A stretch of 64,000 bases of DNA from Chitinophaga pinensis (lineage in GTDB: Bacteria > Bacteroidota > Bacteroidia > Chitinophagales > Chitinophagaceae): positions 1 through 64,000 of the forward strand of contig CAMCMP010000019.1 in NCBI GenBank assembly GCA_945876095.1, written 5' to 3'. Both the position numbers and the translations under genes were made by a program. Under the pieces are notes generated by a model that worked only from the letters and a program-made list of their open reading frames with translations, was not told the DNA's origin and made no database searches. Shown here in pieces: positions 9,762 to 19,598 of the stretch. The stretch's first letter is position 1. Every line of letters starts with the position of its first letter.

Positions 9762-10646
9762 ATGGGTATAGTACAATTTGTAAGAAAATTGATAAGGAAC
9801 AATCATTCGATAAGAACTTTTGTGGCATATAATCTTGCTTCGTCAGGTTTCTTTGATAAATACCTGTTGAACCAGCCGATCGATGCTGCCTGGCAGAAAC
9901 GGATCGACGATGTGAAAAGCTGCCCGGATAATGCAAATATCACAAGGGTAGAAAATGCGGGCAAGGTGGTAAAAGGTAAGCAAATCATGCACAATGGATT
10001 AAAGATCCAACTGGGCAGTTACTATGGCCCTGAAGTTTCACGACAGTTAATAATCAATGAAGGTGTTCATGAGCCACAGGAAGAGTATGTATTCCAAGAA
10101 GTGCTTAAAAAAATGAGAAAGAATGCTATCATGCTTGAGCTGGGTGCTTTCTGGTCATTCTATTCAATGTGGTTTAATTCTGAAGTAGCGGGCGCAAAAA
10201 ATTTCATGATCGAACCTGATAAATTTAATATGGGATTCGGAATAAGGAATTTTAAATTGAATAATATGAAAGGCAATTTCACCAACGCATTCATTTCTTC
10301 TAAAACAATTAACGAAACAACACCTGTAACCATTTGCGTTGATGATTTCGTAAATACGCATAACATTGATTTTGTTGATATGCTGCATTCAGATATCCAG
10401 GGCTTTGAAATGGAAATGTTGAAAGGGGCCGAGAAACTTATCGACCATGATAAGATCGGGTACTTCTTTATTTCAACACATTCGAATGAAATTCATTACG
10501 ATTGCCTTAATTTTTTAAAGAACAAAAATTACCTGATCCTTGCTGATATAGACCTTGATAAAACATTTGCCATAGACGGATTGATCGTGGCGAGGTCTAA
10601 GAATTACCTGGGTATAGACTCGATAAAAGTATCGCAGAAGCGCTAA
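9762..10646 (+). CDS. FkbM family methyltransferase
   Basis: This third FkbM-type methyltransferase of the locus is longer than the other two (294 residues), with about 110 extra N-terminal residues. The SAM motif is MLELGAFWSFYS at about residue 124, in which the usual second glycine region is altered to AFWS. The FkbM signature DIQGFEMEMLKGA is intact near 210. The altered glycine motif may reflect a subfamily rather than loss of activity. It starts at ATG 9762 and is separated from neighbours by 42 and 62 bases. Confidence 0.75.
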   Translation: MGIVQFVRKLIRNNHSIRTFVAYNLASSGFFDKYLLNQPIDAAWQKRIDDVKSCPDNANITRVENAGKVVKGKQIMHNGLKIQLGSYYGPEVSRQLIINEGVHEPQEEYVFQEVLKKMRKNAIMLELGAFWSFYSMWFNSEVAGAKNFMIEPDKFNMGFGIRNFKLNNMKGNFTNAFISSKTINETTPVTICVDDFVNTHNIDFVDMLHSDIQGFEMEMLKGAEKLIDHDKIGYFFISTHSNEIHYDCLNFLKNKNYLILADIDLDKTFAIDGLIVARSKNYLGIDSIKVSQKR

Positions 10647-10708
10647 ACTAAATAAGTTAATTATTTGCCACGGATCCCACAGGCATCCAGAACACTCATA
10701 AAATATTG

Positions 10709-11875
10709 ATGGATACAGTAACCAGGGTCGGAATATTTACCAATATGGCCCCTTTATACGTTCAGCCTTTGTGGAAGCGGCTACTTTCCTCAGATGAGAT
10801 ACACTATACATTTATTTCATCAGCAACCGGCCATGAGGGAATTAAAGTCATTGATCATGATTCTTTTTTAATTGATCCAAAAGCGTCGGGACATTGGCGA
10901 TTCGTAAAAAATAAATACCTCGCCAGTGCCCTAATCTACCAGGTTGGCCTTGTAAAAGAGGTTTTGAAAAACGATTTTGATGTATATATTTTTTCCGGGG
11001 AAATGTATAGCCTCTCTACCTGGTTTGGAGCCATTATATGCAGGTTGAGAAATAACCCCGTTTTTTTCTGGGGACATGGTTACTATGGAAATGAAAGATA
11101 TCTTAAAAAGTTCCTGCGTTTAACCTTCTACAAGTTAGCCAACTACCATTTTCTATATGGTAACCGCGCCAGGCTACTGCTGATAGATCTGGGGTTTAAA
11201 GCCGATAGACTTTTTACGGTATATAATTCACTGGATCATGCCGAGCATAAGTTACTTTACCGGAGCCGTGATCTAAATGAATTGAAACAGATAAAAGAAA
11301 AACTTTTTCCGGGCGGAAGCCATACGCCTGTTTTATTATTTATTGGAAGGCTTACCGAAAAGAAGAAGATCTCATTGCTGATCAATTCCATCCTTCTTTT
11401 AAAAACAAGTGGTAAAGAATTTAATTGTATTCTGATTGGTGATGGTGAAGAAAAAAAGCATCTCATCTCACTTGTTAGGGATCATCAATTAGAAAAAAAT
11501 ATTTGCTTTTACGATTCCTGTTACGATGATTCACAAAGTGGGAAACTGATCATGCTTGCGGATTGTTGCGTATCACCCGGTAATGTGGGGCTTACAGCCA
11601 TTCATTGCATGGCTTTGGGTACACCCGTGATCACGCACGATAATTTTTGTAACCAGATGCCCGAAGTAGAGGCCGTAGTAAATGGTAAAACCGGCTTTTT
11701 CTTTACCGAGGACTCTGTAGAAAGTTTAGCACTGGCTATTGAAAATTTTTATATACCCGGTCAAAAACAGGAAATGGAAGCTGATTGTATTGCGCTTATT
11801 GCAGAATATTTCAATCCTGAGAATCAGTGCAATATTATCTCAAGTGCCGTTAATGCTGTACATTTATTAAATTAA
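10709..11875 (+). CDS. GT4 family glycosyltransferase
   Basis: This GT-B fold glycosyltransferase of family 4 has an N-terminal acceptor domain (about 1-190) and a C-terminal nucleotide-sugar domain. The C-terminal domain starts at LLFIGRLTEKKK (about 208-219). The donor-binding region around LTAIHCMALGTPVITHDN and VVNGKTGFF is well conserved for GT4. I chose the ATG at 10709 over the TTG immediately upstream. It precedes the FdtA-like ketoisomerase gene by 27 bases, suggesting a shared transcript and possibly transfer of the amino sugar made by the neighbours. Confidence 0.78.
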   Translation: MDTVTRVGIFTNMAPLYVQPLWKRLLSSDEIHYTFISSATGHEGIKVIDHDSFLIDPKASGHWRFVKNKYLASALIYQVGLVKEVLKNDFDVYIFSGEMYSLSTWFGAIICRLRNNPVFFWGHGYYGNERYLKKFLRLTFYKLANYHFLYGNRARLLLIDLGFKADRLFTVYNSLDHAEHKLLYRSRDLNELKQIKEKLFPGGSHTPVLLFIGRLTEKKKISLLINSILLLKTSGKEFNCILIGDGEEKKHLISLVRDHQLEKNICFYDSCYDDSQSGKLIMLADCCVSPGNVGLTAIHCMALGTPVITHDNFCNQMPEVEAVVNGKTGFFFTEDSVESLALAIENFYIPGQKQEMEADCIALIAEYFNPENQCNIISSAVNAVHLLN

Positions 11876-11902
11876 GGTAAATCAACTCAATAAAATATAT
11901 TC

Positions 11903-12274
11903 ATGGCAAATATTCTGGACCTGAAGACGTTTACAGATTCGAGGGGCAACCTCACAGTTGTAGAGAAAATACTTCCTTTTGATATCAAGCGGGTATTTTA
12001 TATATATGGCGTGGATGATTCAGCCAGAGGCAATCACCGCCATAAAAAAACTATCCAGGCAGCTATTTGCCTTACCGGAAGTTGCAGGATCATGGTTCAG
12101 AGCGGATCTGGACAACCGATCGGGACTTTTGATCTGTCCATGCCATCTAAATGCCTCGTGATCAATCCTGAGGATCACCATTGGATGGATAATTTTTCAA
12201 AGGATTGCATTTTGATGGTTTTTGCATCTGAGTATTATGATGCCAATGATTATATTTTCGAACCATATAAATAA
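11903..12274 (+). CDS. fdtA: FdtA/QdtA-like dTDP-4-keto-6-deoxyhexose 3,4-ketoisomerase
   Basis: This small single-domain cupin of 123 residues is of the WxcM/FdtA type. Enzymes of this family convert dTDP-4-keto-6-deoxy-glucose to the 3-keto sugar, the step before 3-amination to Fuc3N or Qui3N. FTDSRGNLTVVE near the start and the histidine cluster RGNHRHKKT at about residues 40-48 match the family's active-site region. FDLSMPSKCLVI and DHHWMDNF follow the expected cupin strands. The DegT aminotransferase two genes downstream is the expected next enzyme. FdtA makes the galacto and QdtA the gluco product, and which applies here cannot be told. Confidence 0.75.
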   Translation: MANILDLKTFTDSRGNLTVVEKILPFDIKRVFYIYGVDDSARGNHRHKKTIQAAICLTGSCRIMVQSGSGQPIGTFDLSMPSKCLVINPEDHHWMDNFSKDCILMVFASEYYDANDYIFEPYK

Positions 12275-12298
12275 TATGCTTCCTTAATCCAGCCTGTT

Positions 12299-12982
12299 AT
12301 GAAATTCAAGCATCATGCCATCTTCAACAATTCCTTAGACACCCTTGACTGGGAGGCCTTGCGGAATGACGAAAAAGAGTCTCCTTACTTTCTTCCTTAT
12401 ACGTTAAAGGATTACCTTGGAAAAGTAGATGTTGCCGAACCTTCTGATTTTACCAGCACCTTAATTGCGGAAATGAAACAGTTGGGGCTTGCCAAACTAT
12501 TTTCAATTGGTTGTGGTATTGCTTCCCAGGAATACCAGATAAAAAAATTTTCTGACCTGTCTGTTACTGTATCAGATTATAATGCTACAGTGTTTCGTTT
12601 AAAAGAGTTCAATATTTTTGATGAATGCATGCAACTGGATGCATTCAAAGATAAGATCACGGCAGATGAAAGCTATATGATGTTCTTTCACCGTATCGAT
12701 ACTGAGTTTGATGATCAGCAATTAAAAACGATATTTGTCAAATGTCATGAAGCCGGAATCAGGTATATCTGTTTTGCACCTGCGGAGTTATTAAGCTTTA
12801 AAATCTTTATTGCAGAGGTTAAAACAGTGATCCTTTCTTTTGCTAGAAAGAAACCGAGGGTATTCTGCGGGTATGCACGCTCAAAAGGCCTATTTAAAAA
12901 AATATGGGGCAAACACTATAAGTTGAAACAAGAATTTACAGCCGGAAACGGTTTCTTTTTACTAGAGTCTATAGAACAATAA
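12299..12982 (+). CDS. SAM methyltransferase-like protein
   Basis: This 227-residue protein has a weak class I SAM methyltransferase pattern. [18 protein letters not shown] at about residues 67-84 fits the glycine-rich SAM loop, and TVSDYN fits the acidic residue at the end of strand 2. The remainder is not diagnostic. It sits between the ketoisomerase and aminotransferase genes, 4 bases before the latter, so it may act on the same amino sugar, for instance by N- or O-methylation. That is an inference from position. No acyltransferase that could acetylate the amino group was found nearby. Confidence 0.5.
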   Translation: MKFKHHAIFNNSLDTLDWEALRNDEKESPYFLPYTLKDYLGKVDVAEPSDFTSTLIAEMKQLGLAKLFSIGCGIASQEYQIKKFSDLSVTVSDYNATVFRLKEFNIFDECMQLDAFKDKITADESYMMFFHRIDTEFDDQQLKTIFVKCHEAGIRYICFAPAELLSFKIFIAEVKTVILSFARKKPRVFCGYARSKGLFKKIWGKHYKLKQEFTAGNGFFLLESIEQ

Positions 12983-12986
12983 AGAT

Positions 12987-14069
12987 ATGATTGAATACGA
13001 AAATCTCGGAAAACTTAATCAACCTTTTTTTGAAGAGTATAAAATAAGGTTTGAAGAAACACTTTTATCCGGCTGGTACGTTTTAGGAAAAGGGGTAGAA
13101 GCATTTGAAAAAGACTATGCCCAATTCATAGGCTCTAAACATTGCATCGGATTGGCAAATGGTCTTGATGCGTTAAGTCTTGCGCTTAGGTGTTTTGATT
13201 TTCCAGGAGGATCTGAAGTTATTGTTCCGTCAAATACATATATCGCAACCATTCTTTCTATTGTACAAAATGGGTTAACACCCGTATTGGTTGAGCCTGA
13301 TATACATACTTATAATATTGATCCGGTAAAGATCGAAGAAAAAATCACAGCAAAAACAAGAGCCATAATGGTGGTACACCTGTATGGTAAATGCTGTGAA
13401 ATTGATACGATCCTTTCAATTGCCAAAAAACATGATCTACGCGTAATTGAAGATTGTGCGCAATCTCATGGTGCTAAATTCAAAGGAAAAATATCTGGTA
13501 GTTTCGGAGAATTTGGAGCACATAGTTTCTACCCTACAAAAAACCTTGGTGCATTGGGAGATGCTGGCGCTGCTACAACCGATGATGATTTGCTGGCTGA
13601 TAAATTACGTACACTGCGTAATTACGGATCCAGGGTCAAATATAATAATGAATATATAGGTTACAACTCAAGGCTCGATGAAATGCAAGCCGTTTTTCTG
13701 CATGCAAAGCTTGCTTCGCTGGATAAAATAACCGATCATAAAAGATCATTAGCAAAAATATATTTTGATAACCTGAAAGAGGATTTTATCAAACCTGTTC
13801 AGCATCATGATTATTTCGATGTGTACCATATCTTTAATATTCGCCATCCTAAACGTGATAAACTCCGAGAATTTCTTTTGCAGCATAACATAAAGACTGA
13901 GATCCATTATCCCATCGCCCCGAATAAACAAAAAGCGATGTTTGGTATTTTGGAAGGTGCGTATCCTATATCCGAAGAAATTCATGCAACAACACTTAGT
14001 TTACCTGTTTCTTTCTACCATACAAGTAATGACATCTTCCGCGTGATTGAAGTAGCCAACAAATTTTAG
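12987..14069 (+). CDS. fdtB: DegT/DnrJ/EryC1 family sugar aminotransferase (FdtB-like)
   Basis: This PLP-dependent sugar aminotransferase of 360 residues is close in layout to FdtB/QdtB, which aminate dTDP-3-keto-6-deoxyhexoses. The PLP-binding lysine is K185 in [29 protein letters not shown] near 129 and EDCAQSHGA near 155 are the expected cofactor-site segments, and [10 protein letters not shown] follows. Together with the FdtA-like cupin upstream it should yield a dTDP-3-amino-3,6-dideoxyhexose. The dTDP-4-keto-6-deoxyglucose substrate would come from RfbA and RfbB, which lie about 35 kb away in this window. Confidence 0.83.
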   Translation: MIEYENLGKLNQPFFEEYKIRFEETLLSGWYVLGKGVEAFEKDYAQFIGSKHCIGLANGLDALSLALRCFDFPGGSEVIVPSNTYIATILSIVQNGLTPVLVEPDIHTYNIDPVKIEEKITAKTRAIMVVHLYGKCCEIDTILSIAKKHDLRVIEDCAQSHGAKFKGKISGSFGEFGAHSFYPTKNLGALGDAGAATTDDDLLADKLRTLRNYGSRVKYNNEYIGYNSRLDEMQAVFLHAKLASLDKITDHKRSLAKIYFDNLKEDFIKPVQHHDYFDVYHIFNIRHPKRDKLREFLLQHNIKTEIHYPIAPNKQKAMFGILEGAYPISEEIHATTLSLPVSFYHTSNDIFRVIEVANKF

Positions 14070-14086
14070 AATTTAATATTAGAACC

Positions 14087-15046
14087 ATGCGATATTATTG
14101 CACTCATTTTGATATCAATTATATTGCTCATGCACTATCTCTTAATGAATCCTTAATAAAATGTGGGGGAGAATTTACACTTTTCATGTTTTGCATGGAC
14201 GATGATTCTTATGATCACCTTGTTAAGTTCAAACCCGTTAAGGCAATATTAGTATCTTATAGAGAGCTAGAAATAGAAGTAAGAGGGTTGAGAGAAGCTA
14301 AGGGCAACAGGTCGCGAATTGAGTATTTTTACACTTGCAGCCCAGCCATTTGTTATTACACATTCATAAAATTCGAAGGGGTAGACTTAATTACATATTT
14401 AGACTCGGATATTTATTTCTTTAACTCTCCTGAATCTTTATTTATTGAACTCGGCAATAGTTCAATTGGAATAATTGAGCATAATTTCCATTGGCTAACT
14501 AAAAGAAATATTGTTTATGGCAAATTTAATGTAGGATGGATAAATTTCAGAAAAGATGAAATCGGATTGATTTGTTTAAAAAATTGGCTGAATGATTGTA
14601 TAAAATGGTGTTATCAAAGATTAGAAGATAATAAATATGCTGATCAAAAATATTTAGATTATTGGCCTTGCACTTATGACAATGTGTGCATTCTTAAAAA
14701 AGTTACTGCTAATTTAGCAATATGGAATATTGGAAATTACAAGTTAACCTGTAATGAAAATCAGATTTTTGTGAATGGAGAAGAATTAATATTTTATCAT
14801 TTTGCTAATTTAAAACAAATAGGCGAAGTTGAATTCACAAGTGATTTGAGTAGGGTTTTTGTTAAAAGCACTCAGTTAATTCATAATTTAATTTATTTGC
14901 CATATGTTAATTCTTTATTAAAGCATCAACTTTATAAAATTCGTTCGAAAGCTGATTTGTCTGAGACCTTTCTAATAAGTCTGATAAAAAAACCATCACG
15001 CCAAATTCGAAAATGGATTTTCCCAGATAAAATTATTGTTAAGTAA
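14087..15046 (+). CDS. GT8-like glycosyltransferase (AT-rich copy)
   Basis: This 319-residue enzyme is related to that at 5995-6966. It shares the N-terminal CTHFDINYIAHALSLNESL, the metal-binding YLDSDIYFF at about 105-113, and ADQKYLDYWP further on. The codon usage here is strongly AT-biased, unlike the copy 8 kb upstream. It lies 17 bases after the aminotransferase gene and 9 bases before capE-like, bridging two sugar-synthesis modules. Probably a cytoplasmic sugar transferase; donor and acceptor are unknown. Confidence 0.7.
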   Translation: MRYYCTHFDINYIAHALSLNESLIKCGGEFTLFMFCMDDDSYDHLVKFKPVKAILVSYRELEIEVRGLREAKGNRSRIEYFYTCSPAICYYTFIKFEGVDLITYLDSDIYFFNSPESLFIELGNSSIGIIEHNFHWLTKRNIVYGKFNVGWINFRKDEIGLICLKNWLNDCIKWCYQRLEDNKYADQKYLDYWPCTYDNVCILKKVTANLAIWNIGNYKLTCNENQIFVNGEELIFYHFANLKQIGEVEFTSDLSRVFVKSTQLIHNLIYLPYVNSLLKHQLYKIRSKADLSETFLISLIKKPSRQIRKWIFPDKIIVK

Positions 15047-15055
15047 AATATATTT

Positions 15056-16096
15056 ATGAAATTATTAAATACACTTTTGATCACAGGTGGAACAGGGTCT
15101 TTTGGAAATGCTGTATTAAATAGATTTATTAAAACTGATCTTTTTTCTGAAATTAGAATATTTAGCAGAGATGAGAAGAAGCAAGATGATCTTCGTAAAA
15201 GAGTTAACAATAATAATGTTAAATTTTATATCGGGGATGTTCGTGATCGAGATAGTTTGATTCCGGCAATTAATGGAGTCGATTACATTTTTCATGCAGC
15301 AGCTCTAAAGCAAGTCCCATCATGTGAATTTTTCCCATTAGAAGCAGTTAAAACAAATATAATTGGTACGGATAATGTTTTAACGGCAGCACAAGAATTT
15401 GGGGTGAAAAAAGTAGTGGTTCTAAGTACGGATAAAGCTGCATATCCAATTAATGCAATGGGCATGTCTAAGGCATTAATGGAAAAAGTAATGGTTGCAA
15501 AATCAAGGATATTAGATAGCAGTAAAACAATATTCTGTGGAACAAGATATGGAAATGTAATGGCTTCAAGAGGTTCGGTAATACCTTTGTTTATTGATCA
15601 AATAAAAGAAAACAAAGCTTTGACTCTGACAGATCCCAGCATGACACGCTTTATGATGACATTGGAAGATGCAGTTGATTTAGTACTTTATGCTTTCAAC
15701 CATGCCAATCAAGGTGATTTATTTGTTCAAAAAGCTCCTTCTGCAAGTGTTGGCACTTTGGCACAGGCTTTAGCGGAACTGTACAAATCATCGAGTGAAA
15801 TAAAAGTTATTGGAACAAGGCACGGAGAAAAGTTATATGAAACACTTGTCAATAGAGAAGATATGATTAAGGCCGAAGACTTAGGTGAGTACTATAGAAT
15901 TCCAGCTGATAACAGGGATTTAAACTATGAACAGTATTTTTCAGAGGGGATGCCGGATATTGCTAATTTAATCGAATACCATTCGCACAATACTACAATC
16001 TTAGATGTTGATGGAATGAAAAAATTGTTATTGAAACTACCAATTATTAAAAAGGACATACTTGGCGAAGTTGACGCAATTCAATATCCTTATTAA
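15056..16096 (+). CDS. capE: CapE-like UDP-GlcNAc 4,6-dehydratase/5-epimerase
   Basis: This soluble short-form polysaccharide SDR (346 residues) matches CapE/WbjB/FnlA, the first enzyme of UDP-L-FucNAc synthesis. GGTGSFG at residues 11-17 binds NADP. TDK at 125-127 and MGMSK at 135-139 replace the usual YxxxK triad, as in this dehydratase group. FHAAALKQVPSCEFFPLEA is the family's substrate strand. The next two genes are CapF- and CapG-like, completing the pathway in order. Start is ATG at 15056, and 2 bases separate it from capF-like. PseB is the main alternative, but the context argues against it. Confidence 0.85.
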   Translation: MKLLNTLLITGGTGSFGNAVLNRFIKTDLFSEIRIFSRDEKKQDDLRKRVNNNNVKFYIGDVRDRDSLIPAINGVDYIFHAAALKQVPSCEFFPLEAVKTNIIGTDNVLTAAQEFGVKKVVVLSTDKAAYPINAMGMSKALMEKVMVAKSRILDSSKTIFCGTRYGNVMASRGSVIPLFIDQIKENKALTLTDPSMTRFMMTLEDAVDLVLYAFNHANQGDLFVQKAPSASVGTLAQALAELYKSSSEIKVIGTRHGEKLYETLVNREDMIKAEDLGEYYRIPADNRDLNYEQYFSEGMPDIANLIEYHSHNTTILDVDGMKKLLLKLPIIKKDILGEVDAIQYPY

Positions 16097-16098
16097 TT

Positions 16099-17214
16099 AT
16101 GATTAAAGTTGGTGTAACAGGTTCAAATGGTTTTATAGGATGGCATTTGTGCCGAACATTAGAACTAGATAATAATAAATTCCAATTAATTCAATTTAAA
16201 AGAGATTGGTTTAATGAAATTACTAATATTGACACTTTTGTTTCAAAATGTGATATTATAGTTCATTTAGCAGGATTAAATCGACATAGTGAAGAAAGTG
16301 CTATTTATAGTACAAATGTAAGGTTGGCTGAAAGATTAGTTGAATCTTTTAAAAGGATAGGCTTTAGGGGTCAAGTTATATTTTCTTCATCTACTCAGGA
16401 GGATAGAAATAATACCTTTGGAAATTCAAAAAGAGCGGTAAGGGAATTATTTTCTAGTTGGGCCAATCTTTCTGGTGCTAAATTTAATGGAGTGATTATT
16501 CCAAATGTATATGGTGCATTTGGCGTGCCATTTTATAATTCAGTTATATCTACCTTTTGTCATCAGTTAGTTAATAATGAGACCCCGAAAATTGAAATAG
16601 ACGCATCGCTAAACCTTATATATATAGATGATCTTGTAAAAACTTTAATAGAATTATTCGATACAGAATCCAATTATAATATCTTTATAGAGCATACAGA
16701 TAAACTTAAGGTTTCTGAGTTACTAGCGTTATTAGTTAAATTTAAAAACAATTATTTTGAAAATGGACAAATTCCTAGCCTCAATAATAGGTTTGAAATA
16801 AATCTTTTTAACACTTTTAGGTCTTATTTCAGTTTGAAAAATCATTTCCCAATTAAATACAAAAATAACACTGACGAAAGAGGAAATTTTGTTGAAATAA
16901 TAAGACTAGAAACAGGGGGTCAGATTTCATTTTCCACTACAAAAAAACAAATAACAAGAGGGAATCATTACCATACAAGGAAAATAGAGCGGTTTTCAGT
17001 AATTAAAGGTAAAGCTCTAATTCAATTGAGAAAAATTGGAACGACTGAAGTATTCGATTATTATTTGTCAGGAGAAGAACCCGCATATGTAGATATGCCC
17101 ATTTGGTATACACACAACATCAAAAATATAGGCGAAGAGGAATTATTTACAATGTTTTGGATCAATGAATTTTATGATCATAATGACCCTGACACTTACT
17201 TTGAAAAAGTATAA
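16099..17214 (+). CDS. capF: CapF-like bifunctional SDR-cupin enzyme of UDP-FucNAc synthesis
   Basis: This two-domain protein has an N-terminal SDR (GSNGFIG at residues 8-14, about 1-240) and a C-terminal cupin (about 255-371) with RGNHYHTRKIERF. This architecture is characteristic of CapF/WbjC/FnlB, which epimerises and reduces the CapE product to a UDP-6-deoxy-talose derivative using NADPH. DERGNFVEI at the start of the cupin and MPIWYTHNIKN at its end are well placed for that family. It sits directly between CapE- and CapG-like genes with gaps of 2 and 12 bases, so they form one operon. Confidence 0.87.
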   Translation: MIKVGVTGSNGFIGWHLCRTLELDNNKFQLIQFKRDWFNEITNIDTFVSKCDIIVHLAGLNRHSEESAIYSTNVRLAERLVESFKRIGFRGQVIFSSSTQEDRNNTFGNSKRAVRELFSSWANLSGAKFNGVIIPNVYGAFGVPFYNSVISTFCHQLVNNETPKIEIDASLNLIYIDDLVKTLIELFDTESNYNIFIEHTDKLKVSELLALLVKFKNNYFENGQIPSLNNRFEINLFNTFRSYFSLKNHFPIKYKNNTDERGNFVEIIRLETGGQISFSTTKKQITRGNHYHTRKIERFSVIKGKALIQLRKIGTTEVFDYYLSGEEPAYVDMPIWYTHNIKNIGEEELFTMFWINEFYDHNDPDTYFEKV

Positions 17215-17226
17215 ATAGTTTAAACT

Positions 17227-18381
17227 ATGAATCAACGATTAAAAGTAATGACTGTAGTTGGCACTAGACCCGAAATTATTAGATTAGCCAGGGTAATGAG
17301 TGCTTTAGATAATTCAAAAGCTATTGAACATATAATAGTTCATACAGGCCAAAATTATGATTATGAATTAAACCAAATATTTTTTGATGATTTACAAATC
17401 CGTAAGCCTGACTTTTTCTTGAATGCAGCAGGAATAACAGCAACTGAAACAATTGGAAAAATTTTAATTTACATTGATCCATTGTTAGAAGAAGTAAAAC
17501 CTGATGCCTTTTTGGTATTAGGCGATACTAATAGTTGCTTGTGTGCAATACCTGCTAAAAAAAGACATATACCTGTTTTTCACATGGAAGCGGGTAATAG
17601 ATGTTTTGATCAACGTGTTCCAGAAGAAACCAATCGTAAAATTGTTGATCATATTTCGGATATAAATTTGACGTATAGTGATATTGCTAGAGAGTACCTA
17701 CTTCGAGAAGGATTGTCGGCTGACAGAATAATTAAGACGGGTTCTCCTATGTTTGAGGTTTTGAATCACTATTTAGATTCTATAAAGAATTCTGATATTT
17801 TAAGTAGATTGAATCTTGAACATTATAAATATTTTGTTGTATCTGCTCACAGAGAAGAAAATATAAATAATGAATTAAATTTCACAGGCCTTATTTCTAG
17901 CCTGAATTTGATTGCCGAAAAATATAATTTTCCAATTATTGTTAGTACGCATCCTAGAACAAGAAAAATGATAGATGAAAAAGGGATTAAGTTACATAGG
18001 AATATACAGCTTTTAAAGCCATTAGGTTTTAATGATTACAACGCCTTGCAGATGAATGCAAAGGCAGTTTTGTCGGATAGTGGAACAATATCAGAAGAAT
18101 CATCAATATTAAATTTCCCTGCTTTAAATATTAGACAGGCGCACGAAAGACCAGAGGCGATGGAGGAGGCTTTTGTAATGATGGTTGGATTAAATCCAGA
18201 AAGAATACTACAAGGCTTAATTGAATTAGAAAATCAACAAAGAGGAGAATCAAGAAGCTTAAGAAAAGTAGCCGATTACTCAATGCCTAATGTTTCAGAT
18301 AAAGTGGTAAGAATAATCATAAGTTATGTAGATTATATTAAAAGAACGGTTTGGAGCGAATGGCCAGAAAGAAAATCTTAA
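17227..18381 (+). CDS. capG: UDP-N-acetylglucosamine 2-epimerase family protein (CapG/WecB-like)
   Basis: This non-hydrolysing UDP-HexNAc 2-epimerase of GT-B fold has GTRPEIIRL at residues 12-20, FHMEAGNRCFDQRVPEE near 118, VSAHREEN near 207, and SDSGTISEES near 283. These are all active-site landmarks of WecB-type enzymes. Following CapE and CapF, its role is most likely the last step to UDP-L-FucNAc (CapG/WbjD/FnlC) rather than UDP-ManNAc formation. It overlaps the next glycosyltransferase gene by 22 bases. Confidence 0.85.
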   Translation: MNQRLKVMTVVGTRPEIIRLARVMSALDNSKAIEHIIVHTGQNYDYELNQIFFDDLQIRKPDFFLNAAGITATETIGKILIYIDPLLEEVKPDAFLVLGDTNSCLCAIPAKKRHIPVFHMEAGNRCFDQRVPEETNRKIVDHISDINLTYSDIAREYLLREGLSADRIIKTGSPMFEVLNHYLDSIKNSDILSRLNLEHYKYFVVSAHREENINNELNFTGLISSLNLIAEKYNFPIIVSTHPRTRKMIDEKGIKLHRNIQLLKPLGFNDYNALQMNAKAVLSDSGTISEESSILNFPALNIRQAHERPEAMEEAFVMMVGLNPERILQGLIELENQQRGESRSLRKVADYSMPNVSDKVVRIIISYVDYIKRTVWSEWPERKS

Positions 18382-19598
18382 TACATTCTATTGTATTTAG
18401 TCCTGATGGTGTTTCTACTGCATATTTGTATAATGATATAGCTTTAGGTTTTCTAAATGCCGGATATGAGGTGGTAGTTTTAACAACTACACCACATTAT
18501 AATTTAATAGATAATGCATTAATAAAGCAGCCATTAGTAAGCAAATTTTTTGGCATTTTCTATGAAAGTAGTTTTGATGGAATACGTGTAATCCATGTTC
18601 CGTTGAGGAAATATAAAAGTACTATTGTTAGAATATTGTCTTTTATATACTGGCATTTTTTATCTCTTATTATAGGGCTTTCGATAAAAAGTTTAAATTT
18701 TGTATTAAGTCCTTCCCCTCCTTTAAGCATCGGACTTGTTTCAATATTAATTGCAAAAAAAAATAGAGCTAAATTTATATATAATGTTCAAGAAATATAT
18801 CCAGATTTATTAATTAAAAATGGAGCACTTAAATCAAGTATAATCATCAAGTCTCTAAAGTGGTTAGAAAAATTTGTTTATAACCATGCATCTGCAGTAA
18901 TTACGATTGATCAAAAATTCTATGACCAGATTGTTGAAAGATTCAATGAAAAAGATAAGCTGAAAATTGTCCCCAATTTTGTTGATACAGAATTATATAA
19001 GCCTGTATCCAAAGAGGTAGAACTCCCTAACCCATTTAAAAAAAATCCACATAAAGTTCGTTTATTATATGCAGGCAACATTGGATTTTATCAAGATTGG
19101 GAGCCAGTATTGTTTGCTGCAAAACAACTAATAGATACAAATATTGAATTTTGGATTATTGGAGAAGGTGTAAAAAAAGAATATTTAATAAAAGAATTAG
19201 AAAAACATAATCTCACTAACATTAAAGTATTGCCATATCACGATAGAGAATTAATGCCTACAATAAATGCATTTGCTGATATACACTTTATTTCTATTAA
19301 TAAAGAGATGGAGCAAGAAGGCTTCCCTTCAAAGGTATATACTATAATGGCTTGTTCAAAACCAATGATTGTGATTACTGGAGAGAACACACCTCTATTT
19401 AACTTTTTAAAACCATTAAATTGTTCAATTCTAATTTCTAATAACAGAAATGAGGAATTTGTTAATTCAATTACTGAATTAGCTAATAATGAAAGCAAAA
19501 AATATGAATTAGCCCAGAACGGCTATAATATAATTCAACAATTCTACACTAAGGAGAGAGTTGTAGCACAATATTTAAAATTATTTGAAAATTTATAG
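18360..19598 (+). CDS. GT4 glycosyltransferase, WbuB-like
   Basis: This GT-B fold transferase resembles WbuB/FnlD-type GT4 enzymes that often sit right after the FucNAc genes and transfer L-FucNAc. The N-terminal domain has FSPDGVSTAYLYNDIA and FIYNVQEIYPDL. The C-terminal domain has LLYAGNIGFYQDW near 233 and a donor site around EQEGFPSKVYTIMACSKP. I chose ATG 18360 over the upstream TTG at 18351. The overlap with the CapG-like gene and the following SDR (1 bp overlap, TAGTG) indicate tight coupling. FucNAc as donor is inferred from context. Confidence 0.78.
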   Translation: MARKKILIHSIVFSPDGVSTAYLYNDIALGFLNAGYEVVVLTTTPHYNLIDNALIKQPLVSKFFGIFYESSFDGIRVIHVPLRKYKSTIVRILSFIYWHFLSLIIGLSIKSLNFVLSPSPPLSIGLVSILIAKKNRAKFIYNVQEIYPDLLIKNGALKSSIIIKSLKWLEKFVYNHASAVITIDQKFYDQIVERFNEKDKLKIVPNFVDTELYKPVSKEVELPNPFKKNPHKVRLLYAGNIGFYQDWEPVLFAAKQLIDTNIEFWIIGEGVKKEYLIKELEKHNLTNIKVLPYHDRELMPTINAFADIHFISINKEMEQEGFPSKVYTIMACSKPMIVITGENTPLFNFLKPLNCSILISNNRNEEFVNSITELANNESKKYELAQNGYNIIQQFYTKERVVAQYLKLFENL

